A stretch of DNA of 64,000 bases, taken from assembly GCA_013365325.1 (NCBI GenBank), contig JABVXV010000014.1, positions 372,001 to 436,000 on the forward strand, written 5' to 3'. Under the pieces are notes generated by a model. It did no database searches. It saw only the letters and a list, made by a program, of their open reading frames with translations, and was not told the DNA's origin. Positions 1 to 13,400 of this stretch are shown piece by piece (the first letter of the stretch is position 1; each line of letters opens with the position of its first letter). A program made the position numbers and the translations under genes. The DNA is from Dipetalonema caudispina. Lineage: Eukaryota; Nematoda; Chromadorea; Rhabditida; Onchocercidae.

Positions 1-38
1 AAAAAAAAGTTAAAATTGAAATGCACGCGGAACAAATC

Positions 39-1240
39 CTAAAACAATTTCGGGACAAAAGATGCAAAAATAATGGCGGCAACGATAAGCTGATGAGTTG
101 TTCCGCAGTAGCTTGGACTAACATTACAACGATCACCGAGACATGAACATACTCGAACTGTTTGTGAATTCGATTCATAGCGGAAAAGATCTGATGCTTT
201 AACATCGCGGCACATATCATATCTGTAGAAATAGTGAGCTGTTTTGAAATAACAATATTTAAAATTCTTAATCATAGAATGCTCAAACTTCAGGGAATTA
301 TTCCTCTTTTTCCTTTTTTTTTTTTTTTTTTTTTTTTCAAGTTAAATTCATTACGAGAAATTTCAGAAAATTAAACCTATCAAATAAAACCATTGTTCTA
401 TTGAAAAAGCCATGACGACTTATAGAAATAGCACAACCACGTATCGTTAATTTTTTGCCTGTATTACGTCCTAAAATAAAACTACATTAGATGGTATATA
501 ATTAATACGATGGAGGAAAATGACGAAGAATTAAATTTCAATTATACATTACAAAGAAGATCTTTGAATTTTTAAATTTCATTTCTGTTTAACTCATTAT
601 AAATTACTGGAAAAAATTTACCCATAACAACAAAATCCTGAGTAAGTGTGAGACAGATTGATTTGCAAGGCACTAAACCAATAGTAGATGGTTGCATTGG
701 CTCATTGCACTGCGATGTAAAATTTTTTGGCTCATAAAAGTACCTACAAATGATAAATTTTCCACATATATTTATTCATTTTTAGCATTAATTCATTTCT
801 AACCTTAATAATCTTATTTAAATTAATTTTAATTAATGGTAAATGTACATGTGTAATATCACAGTAAGTATGACTAAAATTGTTATTCCCATGAAAGAAT
901 GCGTAAGCATAAAAATATATTAAGATTTATTACCAGATCATCCTTTAAATTTAGTATGAGGATGAAAAGTATGTATCTCTGTAGATACTGTAATCGGAGA
1001 AGATATCTTCATTCATTAGAGTGTCGTATTAATGATACCTTGACATGACACCGTCCTTGAATAATTCTTCGTATAGTGGTGACATGCATGAATAGCACCG
1101 ATTTGTACGTATATAGCCTAAAAATAACTAACAATTGCAACTATATGTTGTAATAGGTTTATCGTAAAATATTTTTTAAATTTCAAGATTATTGTTTAGT
1201 TCAAATAACTAATTTTTCATTAAATTTTCTTATCCGTTTT

Positions 1241-1330
<90 letters not shown>

Positions 1331-1415
1331 GATATAACTTACCGGAAATAAGATTGATCGATGTAATTACAATGAATAGATTGATCGTTGTTGAAATTAG
1401 TGTTGAAAATAACAT
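39..1415 (-). CDS. Ly-6/uPAR-type three-finger surface protein, four exons
   Basis: I recognise a small cysteine-rich surface protein. Exons read on the minus strand: 1415-1343, 1117-1039, 743-622 and 238-39; the sum is 474 nt, giving 157 residues. Exon 1 encodes a hydrophobic signal peptide (MLFSTLISTTINLF...). Exon 2 opens the cysteine-rich domain with CYSC. Exon 3 adds the CNEP and CKSIC cysteines. Exon 4 holds the family's closing motif CSCLGDRCN, followed by a hydrophobic tail (QLIVAAIIFASFV) that suggests a GPI anchor. Splice phases agree at all three junctions (1, 2, 1). Ly-6 proteins are extracellular and often modulate receptors; the partner here is unknown. The start is the ATG that opens the signal peptide. 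I am confident of the family and less so of the ortholog. Confidence 0.8.
1243..1330. repeat. (AAT)n microsatellite
   Basis: About 29 uninterrupted AAT units lie inside intron 1 of the Ly-6-type gene, beginning about a dozen bases after the exon 1 donor. Read on the minus strand it is (TTA)n, which produces a spurious polyleucine reading frame. Confidence 0.95.
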
Positions 1416-4400
1416 TTAGAAGGATGAATTGTGCAACAATAAATTTTTCCAAATTATTTCAACAAACATTGTTCTTCGGAACAAATTGTGAAAAATGAAT
1501 GTTGAAGATGAAGAAATTTTGCTAGACAGCAGCCCATGGATATTATTGAGGTGTTGTTGTCAAAAATATACTTTGAACAACTAGTGCCATGTAATTGGAT
1601 ATACAACAATGTTGTCATCCACTAAGGTTATAACCACAATGTGTTCCAATTGATAATCACTTGTTAATGATGATTGTTTTGTTGTTAATTTTATTTTTGC
1701 ATTTGAGATAACTGTAGTAGTACGTTCATCATTGAAATATTTTTCATTTTCATCTCAATTTCATACTTTCAAAATACCTAAATGGAAATTTTTTATTTCG
1801 ACAAAGATTCAAATTTGGAAGAAACAAAATAAAAATCGCGTGGTTTTCAATTTTACTAATATATCGAAGTATAAAGAATGTAATGATCGTTTTCTTCCTT
1901 GACAATATTACAATTCTTTTCACATTTTACTATTTCTTTTTTTTTTTTTCTTTGAAATTAGCATTAACGGAATTTTATACCGATTTACCGTCTAACATTT
2001 GTTACATTCTAAGGATTTTTTCTCTTTTTTTTTTTCGAGAGAGAGAGAGAGGGATTACCTTGAAATAAAGTTACTAATGGACTAATTTAGAAGTTTCATT
2101 CATGAAGGTGTAAATTTATTACATGACAAATAGCATTAAAAAATTCCAAAACTATCCTTAATAAATTAAAAAAATTACTTTCTACTTCTAATTTGATTAC
2201 TATCGTTTCTTTTTGATTTATTTGCTAAATAAATCTCTTTTAATTCTAAATTCGACATATCAGAAAAATTTTGAAATCTCACAATTTCAAAAGGAAAAAA
2301 AAAAAGAATTTAGAAAACAAACGAACTGAAAAAGAAAAAGATTTGAGAGAAGAAAAACAAAAACTAATTTCATGAAGTAAATCCTTCCTGCTAGCATTTG
2401 GTTTGTAAAGAGTAATTTTGGTTGCTACTTCAAATTGGTATTGTCGTTGATCCTAGGATTAGTAAACAAACGAACGATTTTCGTCCATTCAAATTCCACA
2501 AATAATGAGCCTAGAAGAAGAAATGCAGTAAGTAAATATTGCTGCAAATTTCCACAATGAATCGTTTTCGGAAATTAGAACTCTTTTTATTGTTTTTTTG
2601 TTTTTTTTTTTCCGTTTTTTTTTTTCAGATTAAAAATTTCAAATTGTTCAAACATTTGGTTGAATAAAAGGAGTAACTGTAATAGAAATTTGTTAATATT
2701 ATCGGTTAATTTAGCAATCAATTCAACTTTACTATAAAAAATTTGTTGAATTGCTTAGATATTGAAATATTGAAATGTAGAAGTATATAAAACAGTGATT
2801 AAACTAAACTTTACGCTATGAAACTATCAAAGATTGTAAAATTTTATATGAAATGAAATATTAGATTTTAGGAAAAATTTTTGAAAAAAAAAAAAAAAAA
2901 AATGAAGCAATCAACGAAGCAAAACTAATCTATTAATTACGATCAACTTTTGCATTGTCAACGTAAGAGTAATGTTTTCACCGCACAAACTGCGAAAATG
3001 TTAAGCATTTATTTATTTATTTAAGCTAATCAGTAAGAGAATTCATTTATTGTTTATTGCTAGGAATGATAAGTTACATTTATAATTTAACTGTATTATA
3101 GAATAGAAGAAGGAGAATGATGTGATCTGCGAAATATTCTGCAATCAATTTACAACTATGCTAAAATTTAAACAAAATATGACTGGAAATGATTCAGGAA
3201 TGAAAAAAGATTACAGAAGTAAAATTTCTTAACAAAAAGATGCGCAAATTTTTTAAAATAAAAATATAGAATTCACAGCTTACATTTAAATATATGTCAA
3301 ATGAAAATTAAGAAATCATTTTTCATTGATTAATGGCAAAACAATTACTTACGATAATGAGCTTAGCGATGGAAAAGGAATGGCAGTAGTAAAAGTAAGG
3401 AATGAAATGAAGTTGGACTATATTTTGAGGGAATTTAAAAATCAAAATAATTATGGGAAATTGAAGATGACAATTTCATTCCTTTTTGTAAGTAGTAAAT
3501 TAAGCAAAATTTTAGTTTTTAATTTAATTATCAAGAATTAATGGCTAGTTTAGAATCTTTCTGCGTTTATGAATGCAAAATGGTAGATGGAAAGATTTCT
3601 TCAACACTTTTATTACTTTGAAATTTTGCTTATGTCCATTTTCCGGATTTTCGAATTCGGTCAGGATTCAAGAAAGGATGTGACAATGAGAAGAAAGAGA
3701 GAGGGAGACGAAAAGTCCGCAAAGAGAAAGTTGAAGTTGTATCAGAGGAAAGAGTTTGCTCATTGATCAATGAAATAATTATATTTCAGTATGATGTCAA
3801 ATATTTATAGTTAAAGAATTGATCAGATGATGAAATGTTTGTGAAAAAGTATTGAAATCTTATAAAATAAATTATTTCTTTTAGTTAGAATGAAATAATT
3901 CATTGATTTATTTACTTAACAAATGTAGTACAAATAAACACTTTTCTTTGACTGAAATGCTGAAATATTACTTTTTCAATAATATTATTAAATTTATGAG
4001 ATTTTTTTTTTAAATTATCTTTCTTTTTTTTTTCTCCTTGAAAAATAACAAAATATATCATTCTGTAATGGAATGAATACATCAATATGTCGAATAGTAG
4101 TAAATTATATAACATATGTAGAAATTTGACACTGAACAAAGCATCCTTTGGCACTTCAACAAAATTATTTATATGCTCGTAATCTTTATATTTGTGTAAA
4201 TTACATAAATGAGCAAACAACAATATCATCATTTTACTACAATTTATTTTTTTGTTGTTTTGTAAAAGTATATTTAAATTGGCAATATAATAACAAAATT
4301 ATTCACTGAAAACTGTCATTATTAGCTGTTTTTTAATTGGAAAATGAAAAAAGTATAAAAAATGATCAAATAAATTAGTAAATTAAATGATTTCAGTTTT

Positions 4401-4594
4401 AACTTTAAAACTTCACAATATCAAAATGTATTGTTGCATAATTCAGCATAATATCATCAAATTAGCGAATTATGAAAAATATTACAAAATTTTTTGTATT
4501 TTTTAAAAGTAAATCATTGTACTGATCATTGTGAAGTTTTAATGATTCTAAATTGATTAAAAGTAATAAGAGCGTATTAGGTTAGTGATAACAT

Positions 4595-4694
4595 NNNNNN
4601 NNNNNNNNNNNNNNNNNNNNNNNNNNNNNNNNNNNNNNNNNNNNNNNNNNNNNNNNNNNNNNNNNNNNNNNNNNNNNNNNNNNNNNNNNNNNNN
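4595..4694. other. assembly gap, 100 N
   Basis: Exactly 100 N characters, the usual placeholder for a scaffold join of unknown size. The flanking sequence on the two sides does not repeat, unlike the second gap in this window. Confidence 0.98.
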
Positions 4695-7005
4695 TATAAT
4701 TCAAAAATCATTCGAACTAATTTTTTTTTCATCTATTTGTCAATTTCACAAAATATCATTTTCATTGTAAAAATTATGCAAACAACTTTTTTTTTTTTTT
4801 TGTGTTAGAATACTAAGACAAATGTTTGTACAAAGTGATCATTTTTCGTCCAAACAAATTTTTAAACTATTATTTTGAAAATTTTTTAAAATATCGACTA
4901 ATTAAATGCAACAGAGGTGGATGAAGCGGAGTTAATAGCATTGGCTTGATAGCTTCTAAGGCTATAGCATGAGTAGGAGCACTTGGCCATAGCATGAAGA
5001 TTGGTGCATAAAAAGGTTATAAGCATTCATGTAACATGCATAAAATATGCAAAATTTAAATGACATCAACTTGAAATACTTTCGTTACTTCCTGTTTTCC
5101 TGAAACTTCAATCCGATTTTAAATTTAAAATTTTTCGAGTGATACCGTTTTGAATGATACAAATGGTTCTAAAATAAATTTTCACCTTTAAAGTACTGCT
5201 AGTGCTTTTGTTGAAATTAAACACTTCAAATGATCAGGAATTAACCCATTGATATTTATTTGCGTTTCCAGCACTATTGAATTTTACTTGATAAATTGAT
5301 AGTTTCTGCAAGCAAAAGTTTTAAAATTTCGAATTCATTTCGTTTTATTAAAGTTTCACATGATAAAAGCTCTTCCGTTGTCGTTTCAATTTGTTGCTTG
5401 AAGAAGTGCTTCTTGTAAAAAATTTTCCAAAATTAAACATCCAAAGTAATGTACACTACTAAAATGCATTCAAAAATGAGTTTAAATTTCATATACTTTA
5501 CTTGAGATGCGTAAAATAAACCTACAAGCAAAATAGTATAGTTGAAGTTGCAAATAGAAAGTGAAAAAAGTTACTTTCAATGATTTCAATTCACAATTCT
5601 GCAATAAATATTCATTTAAATTAGTGAAATTTGTTGATTTAAATAGTTCAAAATTCCCAAATCCTCAATTGCGTTTAACATTTACTAAATACTACTACAC
5701 AATTACTTCCATATATTTTTGTTCAAATATTTTAAGCTAATAATAAAAAAGAAACAGAAATTTTGTCATAAATCGTTCAAAAAAAAAAAAAAAAAAGAAG
5801 CAATTTTGTTACTTTTGAAAAAAAAAAAAAGTTTCAGAAATAGATTAGTTACGAAAAGATAAGCTAGAAAGAGAAAGTGACACAACTGAACCAGAAATTT
5901 TAAAAATAATTTTAAGCTCTATAAAAATTATGTTTAGGCTTACGATTTATCTCTTTGCCTTTTTTTTTTATATTACCTTTTTAGTTGTCACAAAAATATA
6001 TCCAAAGCTTAGTCATTTTTTTCTTTTGTTTTTTGTTTTTTTTTTGTTTTTTTTTTTTTTTTATAAAAAAAAAAAAAAAAAAGAAGAAGCAGGAACTTAT
6101 TAGAGAAAAAAATGAGGGAAAAATGTTTTGTTTGCATTTCTTCATAAAAGTAAAGGAGATGAAAAAAAAAAAGAAAAAGCTTGCAAATTTCTCATATTAA
6201 AATTCGAAATTTTTTTGTCATCACCAATTTCATTGAATTTTTGTGCTTCTTAACTTTTTGAGATTTTAGAAAGTTACTTTTGTTAGCATACAATCTCAAG
6301 ATATACCTGTCTATAATTTAATTACCACTATCATGCTAATATAATGATGAAATTAAATCAATATTGAGTCACAATCACATCAACTAAAATTATTCATTTG
6401 AAAGAGTGCGAAATTTTCACATAAAAGCAAATGATTGAAGAGCAATTTGTGATGATGTTAGCTTCGTGAATCACTTTAGCTTTAGATTTTATCGCCAATA
6501 TGTAAATATACACTTTAGCCAAGATGTGATGAGCATAGCAACTAAGTTGGATTAGCAAATTTTCGGATTTCAAAAAATTTCCTTTAATTCATTTTTTCAC
6601 TATTTGAATTATTTGTGAATTATTTGTACAAAATTGTGATTATTATAGTACTCCAATCTTTTCCTTTTTTAATATGTGCAAAATAAATTTTATTGTACAA
6701 TTATTTCATTGAAAATTTGGAATAATATTAGGTTTAAAATTTGAATATATGTTGTTGTAAATAGAAGAGAAATGAGAATAATGATACGATTCTACAGGAG
6801 TATTATCGTTTAAGATTTAAAGAAATAGAATTTCGATGGTGATAAATTGGAAATGAAAAAGTGAAATTTTAAATTTAACAGTTAAGAAAATGTCATTTTC
6901 CCATTGCAATTTTCTTCAAACATTGAATCAAATGATTTTGTTGCTTTAAGATGATAATATTGGATGTGGAAACTAACAAATACCTATTTGCAAAGATTGG
7001 TAATA

Positions 7006-7039
7006 GATAGCAGTTTTAGACAAATGATAGCAGTTTTAG
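7006..7039. repeat. short direct repeat
   Basis: The 14-mer GATAGCAGTTTTAG occurs twice, separated by six bases. It lies in non-coding DNA and has no evident function. Confidence 0.8.
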
Positions 7040-7863
7040 GAATGTTTCATATAAATACTATTGCAATGATAGTTTGAAATGATTTCATTGAATCATCATT
7101 TTAAAACTATGAAATTTTGGCCAAGAATTATATAATTCCACTTAAGGAAACATTCTTTGAGTCAGCTTATGAGCCTATTTAAAAAAAAGAAAAAAAGAAG
7201 CTTAGTTGCAAGTTGCTACCATGATGCCACTATAAATAAACAATGATTGGTTTTTATTATTGAAGAAATGGCCAAATGAAAAATGATACTATTTCAAAAA
7301 AGAAATTATACTTTAAAGTCGGCATTATTCATTTTCTAGTAGCTAGTGAATAATGCAAAATAATACCATTTAATTTTCAACTTTTTAGTTATTCAATTAT
7401 TCTAAATTCAATTGAGTTATGATATGATATAATTCTCATTTATCCAAATAACAATTTGTTAGTATGTGGAAATCAAAATTTATTCATAAACAAGAGATCT
7501 GACAATTTACTAGCCAAGAAGTGTAAATATGAAACTTGATTCTACGACATTCTACGATTATAGAAATGAATACATTCAACAAACAGCAACAGCAGTTGCC
7601 AAGGGATCTTGAAATTTATTCATGTTTTAAAGTGGAAAACGAATGATGACCTGAGACTTCTACAGCTAAATGATTAGGAATGATAAGTGAAGACAAATTA
7701 AAAGCGGAAAAAAAAAGTTTCAAATTTTCTAATATTCGTTCTAATAACTTTAATCCTTCGAAAAAAAAAAGAAATAAAAATAAAAATAAAAAAATACAAA
7801 ACAGATTAGAATTCCTGATTAGATCATGATCATATCACAATTATTTTCAGGTTATTTCTGAAT

Positions 7864-8998
7864 ATTAAAAAAGGAGAAGAAATGGAATGATGGTTGACGG
7901 TAACGATATCTGTTGCTGTTCATTTTAGTACATTTTGTATGAATTTTTGGTTTTTCAAATCGACTCCAACAGTTCACCACCGCGCTATCGCAAGCGCATA
8001 TGGCACTAGCACATTTTGAATTTGCTGCAATTATTCTTCAATTTATCACAACAAACTAAAGAAGCAAAAAAAAAAAAAAAAAATCCCAATGCTTTTGATA
8101 AATGAAAAGATAATTTGTTTAACTCTAAAATTCTATTCATTCAAACATTTTAAATGATACCTTAAACAAAATCTTTAAATGATAAACATTTAAAAAATAA
8201 TTGAAGCGATAATTTAAAAGAAACGATATTATAATCAATTTCATACTTTTTTTTTTTCTTTAGAAAATTTTTTCCTTCCTTATTCCAGATAAATTTATCC
8301 AATTTATCTTGTTAACAAGTATGCAACAATTAAAATTACCATTATTTAAGCAAATGGATTGTCCATGAATACATTTCCAGCTATACGGTAGTAGATATTC
8401 CTCAGCTGTATCATAGCAATCATTTTCTCGAACTGCCTTATCGTAACAGAAATCATGCTTCATGCAGCATATGTAATGAAATTGTTGTTATTTTTAAATA
8501 TTAAAAAAAAAAAAAAAAATTAAGAAAGAAAAATTATGTATGAGAAAACATTGACAACTTTTGAAAATAAGATTTCCTAAATTTGGGACAGTCCAATATC
8601 TATTTCTATTTATTCCCATATATGTAGTCTAAGATAGGCCCGAAAACAAAAAAAAAATTCAATCATTGGAAGACAGAAAGAATAATAATAATAATAAATG
8701 TTATGAGATAATTAAATGACGATTAATAGAATGAGAAATTTTAAAGTGAAAATTTCTGATTTGTAAGAATTTTACATCAAAATGATAGAGCAAAGTGTAA
8801 CCTGTCAATTCCATCCATAGGCTTTCCAGAACCACCAACACCACACCAGCAACCGTAATTGTTATAAACAGTAGCCGGATAACCGAGCCTACAAATGCTC
8901 ATTTTATCCAGATTCCATAAAGCTTTTAGCTTTGCATCCAATACAGTAACTGATGCATAAAATAACCATATTATTAAAATAATTGATTTCAAATGCAT
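7864..8998 (-). CDS. secreted phospholipase A2, three exons, one atypical acceptor
   Basis: A calcium-dependent secretory phospholipase A2, which cleaves the sn-2 acyl chain of phospholipids outside the cell. Exons: 8998-8802, 8470-8340 and 8024-7864; 489 nt, 162 residues. Residues 1-22 form a signal peptide. The calcium loop YGCWCGVGGSGKP covers 48-60. The catalytic pair is His71-Asp72 in CCMKHDFCYD, and the second catalytic Asp is Asp122 in CACDSAVVNCW. Length and cysteine pattern fit invertebrate sPLA2. Junction 2/3 is canonical. Junction 1/2 is odd: the protein pattern needs exon 2 to begin at 8470, but the two bases before it are AT, not AG, and there is no AG between the upstream in-frame stop and that point. 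This could be a sequencing error, a polymorphism, a non-canonical site or an inactivated gene. It ends in a short hydrophobic tail (IIPFLLLF). Confidence 0.85.
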
Positions 8999-9349
8999 GG
9001 ATTACACGAATTCTGAAAATGAAATCCTAAATTCAGAATCTAGTAATTTCTCAATGTAACTGAATACGAAGGGCAATTTCAATCATATGGAGTAGATCAT
9101 TACAATCAAAGTATTTTTTTTTTTTTGAACTTCTGTATACGAAAAAAAAAAAAAAACCGATATTTTCACTGTTTCACGATAGAATGGGCCAGAAAGGGAA
9201 AATTCAAATGGACAATTTCCGCTATGGTTATTTAAAACAAAAAGTACTATTTTGAAAATTTAAAAATTAACGAACAAAACAAAAAAATTGATTGCTGTTA
9301 ATTTTGTCCAGTAAATATAACCATTGATCAAGGTATGATACAAAGGTAT

Positions 9350-9977
9350 CTAATATTGAAAGGTTTTATTCATATCGGAAGATACTACACCAATTGGATG
9401 GTTTCTCCTAGTAACACCATCTTTTAATACTATGATCAGCAACAATATGTAACCTGCTTTAAAGAAAACAGGATTAGAATTTATTGAAATTCTGAGCAAG
9501 ATATTTCACAAAATACAAGATTTTGTGATGAATTACGAAAAATAACAACAAGGATTTCAACTAGTGATTAGTAAATAACACAAACGTACTGTTCAAAACT
9601 ATTCTGTATGGGAAGAGTAACAGAATTGACTAGTGAATAATAAGAGAAAGTGCTTCACTACTGAAGCACTCTTTCATTCTTTTTCTCTTGTTTTTGAATT
9701 GAATCACCTCGATGCCATGACAACATGCTTACAACCAAACAAAATACTTTTATCAATAATAAATCAAACTCAATAAATCGATAAAATTAACTGCACTAGG
9801 TTTTTTTAAGGCAACAAAGAAAATATTACCAGAAGCTCGATTTACAATATCCATTATACTCACAAATGAATTTAAACTGAAACCTTCAAGAAAGCCCAAA
9901 AGCCAACTTTTAGATATTACATTTGGTGACTGGACTATTCCAGATTGAACAACAGTATGAACTGCATATAATTTCAT
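9350..9977 (-). CDS. small hypothetical membrane protein, two exons
   Basis: I do not recognise this family. Exons 9977-9830 and 9453-9350 join in phase 1 to give 83 residues. The N-terminal exon is moderately hydrophobic with a likely membrane segment (LLGFLEGFSLNSFVSIM). The second exon starts with a clear transmembrane stretch (GYILLLIIVL) and ends in a polar tail (HPIGVVSSDMNKTFQY). The acceptor region contains tandem AG sites (AAAGCAG) three bases apart, either of which keeps frame. It lies about 430 bp downstream of the Tudor gene on the same strand, so the two could be co-transcribed. The matching phases and the membrane segment make a real gene likelier than chance, but there is no homology support. 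Confidence 0.45.
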
Positions 9978-10404
9978 TATTTATATAATAAATTCTTTTT
10001 CGAAATTACTTTCCAGCTCATTATGCACAACAAAGAAAAAAAACCTTTCATAATAAAAAACTAATAACAGTTATAAACACATCCACCAATCAACATAATA
10101 ATCACTGAAAAGTCAAGCAAATTCGAATCAAACTGGAGTTGCTGTAAGCCTGTTTATTTCTAAAGTTATTAAAAATTTCATTTCGAAACAACAACACTAG
10201 ATTTTTTCTTTTGACACACTTGAATTACTTATGTCCTGTGAACGAAACTTTTTAATTCCGAAATAAAAAAAGATCTTTTGACTTTCTTAGAGAATTTGTT
10301 CTTCTCTTCCCTAAGAAAATAAAACAAAGTCACTGCTGCAAAAAAAGCTCGAAGGTACTTGCAAAAATAAGTGAAAACTGCCATATAATCCGCAGGTGTT
10401 AACG

Positions 10405-13400
10405 TCATTCCATTAACTTTACCGGATAATGATCGGCAATTACTGCGTGTCCCTCCTTTTGAAGTCGAACATCCAACGTTGTAACAGAACCATCACGCAC
10501 CTGAAATGTTGACAAATCAAATGAATTTAAGCATATGGAACAACATCTTAAAATGCATCAATTTACCTGAAGGAAATTCACAAACAATACATCTGGTCTT
10601 TGAAATGGCTCACAATCATACAAATGGCAGCTCTTATTCCTGAAATTTAAGCATAAGCAATGATAAAATAAGGAAAATTTTCAATATTATATGTCTTTAA
10701 AATCAATCGGCGACGCAGGAAACACCCTTAATTTACGATGAGGAAATGAAAGGATTCATAGTTTTAAACTGCTGTTAAAGATTTTAAAAACCAACTTTTT
10801 GTTACATGCGACAATATTCAGAGCGACAGGAACATCTTCACGGAGTTCGCTGAAGAAAAATCGTCTTGCTTTTTCGGACCAAAAATCCGAGTGATTTACC
10901 GGTTTCAACCCATACATACACATTTGCAAACAGAAAGGTGGCCGAACACAGTGCCTAATGAAAAGAAAATTAAAAAAAAATGTCCAAAAAAAAAGCAATC
11001 GGTGCAAATTTTAGGATTGCTCTTAATACTGAACGGGTTAGGATTCACCAAGAAAACTCTAAGAATGATTCAGAATTACTATACAAAAATATATGATTAA
11101 ATAAACCCAATATCTGCACTAGCAAGTGAAATTTTTACATTGGATTTATTTCAAGGATACTGGACAACAAACGGACATCAGTTCCACCAGAATCAAGAAA
11201 TCGTATGCGACAAAAAAAGCTTTCGGAATAATAACCATCCTGAAAAATTGAACACAATTTACAAAAACTTGTTACTGTGCAGAAAACGAAAAATCCTCAA
11301 ACACATTGTAGCAACTAATTTTCTCTAAAGTTTATATTCGAATTACTCTACTACAATCCACCTTGATGCCTAATATTTCAACTCTTTGCCAACAGCCAGT
11401 GAATTGAGCATATTCATCGTCTACTTCCACAATGCCATATATACGTTGTCCTTTCTCCAATGCAACAATCCTATTTAAAAAAAAAATAATAATTTTTTAT
11501 GGATAAATGATTGCAAAAAGATAGGGTTAAACTATAAATATTCTGTAATACCAAAATGTATTAACATCACAACATCAGTATCAGTTGGAGGACAAAAACC
11601 CAGGTATTATTTTTTCTAAAAAATAAGTAAATAAATAAAACGAGAAAGTGCTGAAGAGAGTAAACGAACACTTGGGATGAATTGATAAGCTTTCTGTTTT
11701 TGGGATGGCCATAGAATGAGTTCAATTCCTCAGCAAAATTAGCAAGTTCATCATTTGCTGAAATCATTGCATTCTCTTCCTCATCTGCTGCACTATTAAA
11801 TCCATCTGCACCCGTATCACCTTGACATGCTTCCTTTAACTTCGCTATTTTCAGCGGACGAGCATAAAATTCATATGGTGAAACAGTGTTCCTTGAAAGA
11901 TTAGACATAATATTAGTATATTAATATTACTGGACAACTCTTCTATAGCTGAAGTAAAAGATTCATTCCACCTAGCAGTAACTCATTAGGGTATTTGGAA
12001 AATCTTCCAAAGTACGCTAGGACGTAACATGAAAATTATTGAAACAGATACCTCCCCTCGACACTGACCAAATATTCTCCCCTATAACAGTATCCTTCTT
12101 CATTCAACCAATTAACGTCCACTGTTGGAATCTAAAATTCGCAAAGAGTAGTTATTACTCAAGAACAACATGCAGTAAAGGAATAAAACTGAAAAAAAGC
12201 AAAATAAGATTACCTGTGCGCTATTTGTGGCCCCCTCATTCAAGATGGGCTGTTCTATTATAGTTCCAGTTTCGCTTTGGTTTGGAAAATTGAGTCGCCA
12301 AGTTTCCAAAGTTTCCATAGTCAGAACTTCTTCTCTATCCGCCTTCATACAAACGAATTAAATACACAGAAAGGAACTATGAAAAGTGATGAAGTGAAAA
12401 ATAAAAATCACAAAAATTAAAAATAATTTTTTTCTATCTGGATTCTATATTGTATGCTCTCGTGTGACACTACCGTAAAACAGTCAAAAAAAAAAAAAAT
12501 CCCACTTCATAATATAATATTTAATCATGGTTGTAGCAGCAACTTGATGATTTTTTTGAAAATAATGGACTTACAAAACTTTCATATAATTTCTGTGTAA
12601 TTCCATCAAATAAATGTCGTTCGAAATCGACTTCACCGAAACGCTCACGGACAAACAAATGAGTGATTGAAGTGCCGACTTCATCCGACTCCGACTCCAT
12701 TCCATATATATTAACCTTTAATTCAGGTTGCTAAGCAATTGAAAACTAAACAAATAGATAAGAAATCATGAGCTCTAAAGTAAATTGCCAAGAATAACGA
12801 ACTTTTACATAATCACGATAATCATTGTTGGGGACGCTATTAAGGATTGCCTCTACACGAACAAGTTCAAATTTTTTAAGAATTTCTCGCAAAGCTACTG
12901 TATCCTCTTTCGACCATTTCGGTTGCATATTATCAACGACGATGTCTTGATATGGCTTCACCTGCAAACTCAAAAACTAATAGGAAACATGGAACTTTGC
13001 AATCATAGACCTAACTGATCACGTTAATTTTAATATATACTGTTCGAAGTATTTTTTCCGCAACACTAATCTGAATTCAGGGTGTAAAATTCTCTGCTTT
13101 GCTTTTTAAAAGAGATAAAAAAGATACCTTAAATAATGCGACGGGAATTGCTTGCCAAGGATGAAAAGATAACATTTCATCCATCTTTGCAAGGCATGCA
13201 GAATTCATCCAAGCGGTGGTCCCTTCATCAATGAATAATACTTTGACGAATTTCGTTCGCTAAAATTGCGAAAAAGACTTATGAAAACGTCTTTTACAGT
13301 AAAGAATTTGAAATTTTTAAAGTAAACGTCTATCAACCTGATTAATTTCACGAATACGAGCACGAGCATAAACACCTTCCTCTAGCGGTGCCATCACATA

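Larger units (their letters stand above)
1416..7863. other. AT-rich gene desert
   Basis: I see no supportable gene here. The stretch is homopolymer-rich (poly-A and poly-T runs at about 2289, 2884, 5779, 6022-6080) with a short GA tract near 2038-2051. Open frames are short, low in complexity and lack family patterns. One ATG followed by a good donor (2504-2527, MSLEEEM) has no convincing downstream exon. It probably contains regulatory DNA for the flanking minus-strand genes. Confidence 0.5.

Noticed and set aside
1230..1342. Polyleucine reading frame on the minus strand
   Set aside because: It is the (TTA)n microsatellite read through the intron after the signal-peptide exon; the exon ends at a GTAAGT donor at 1342.
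2504..2527. ATG-initiated short exon (MSLEEEM) followed by GTAAGT on the plus strand
   Set aside because: No convincing second exon, no family match, and the surrounding DNA is low complexity.
3326..3541. Plus-strand open frame of 71 codons
   Set aside because: No recognisable pattern; AT-driven composition and no supporting exons.
4585..4770. Open frame crossing the first N gap
   Set aside because: Half of it is translated N; not evidence of a gene.
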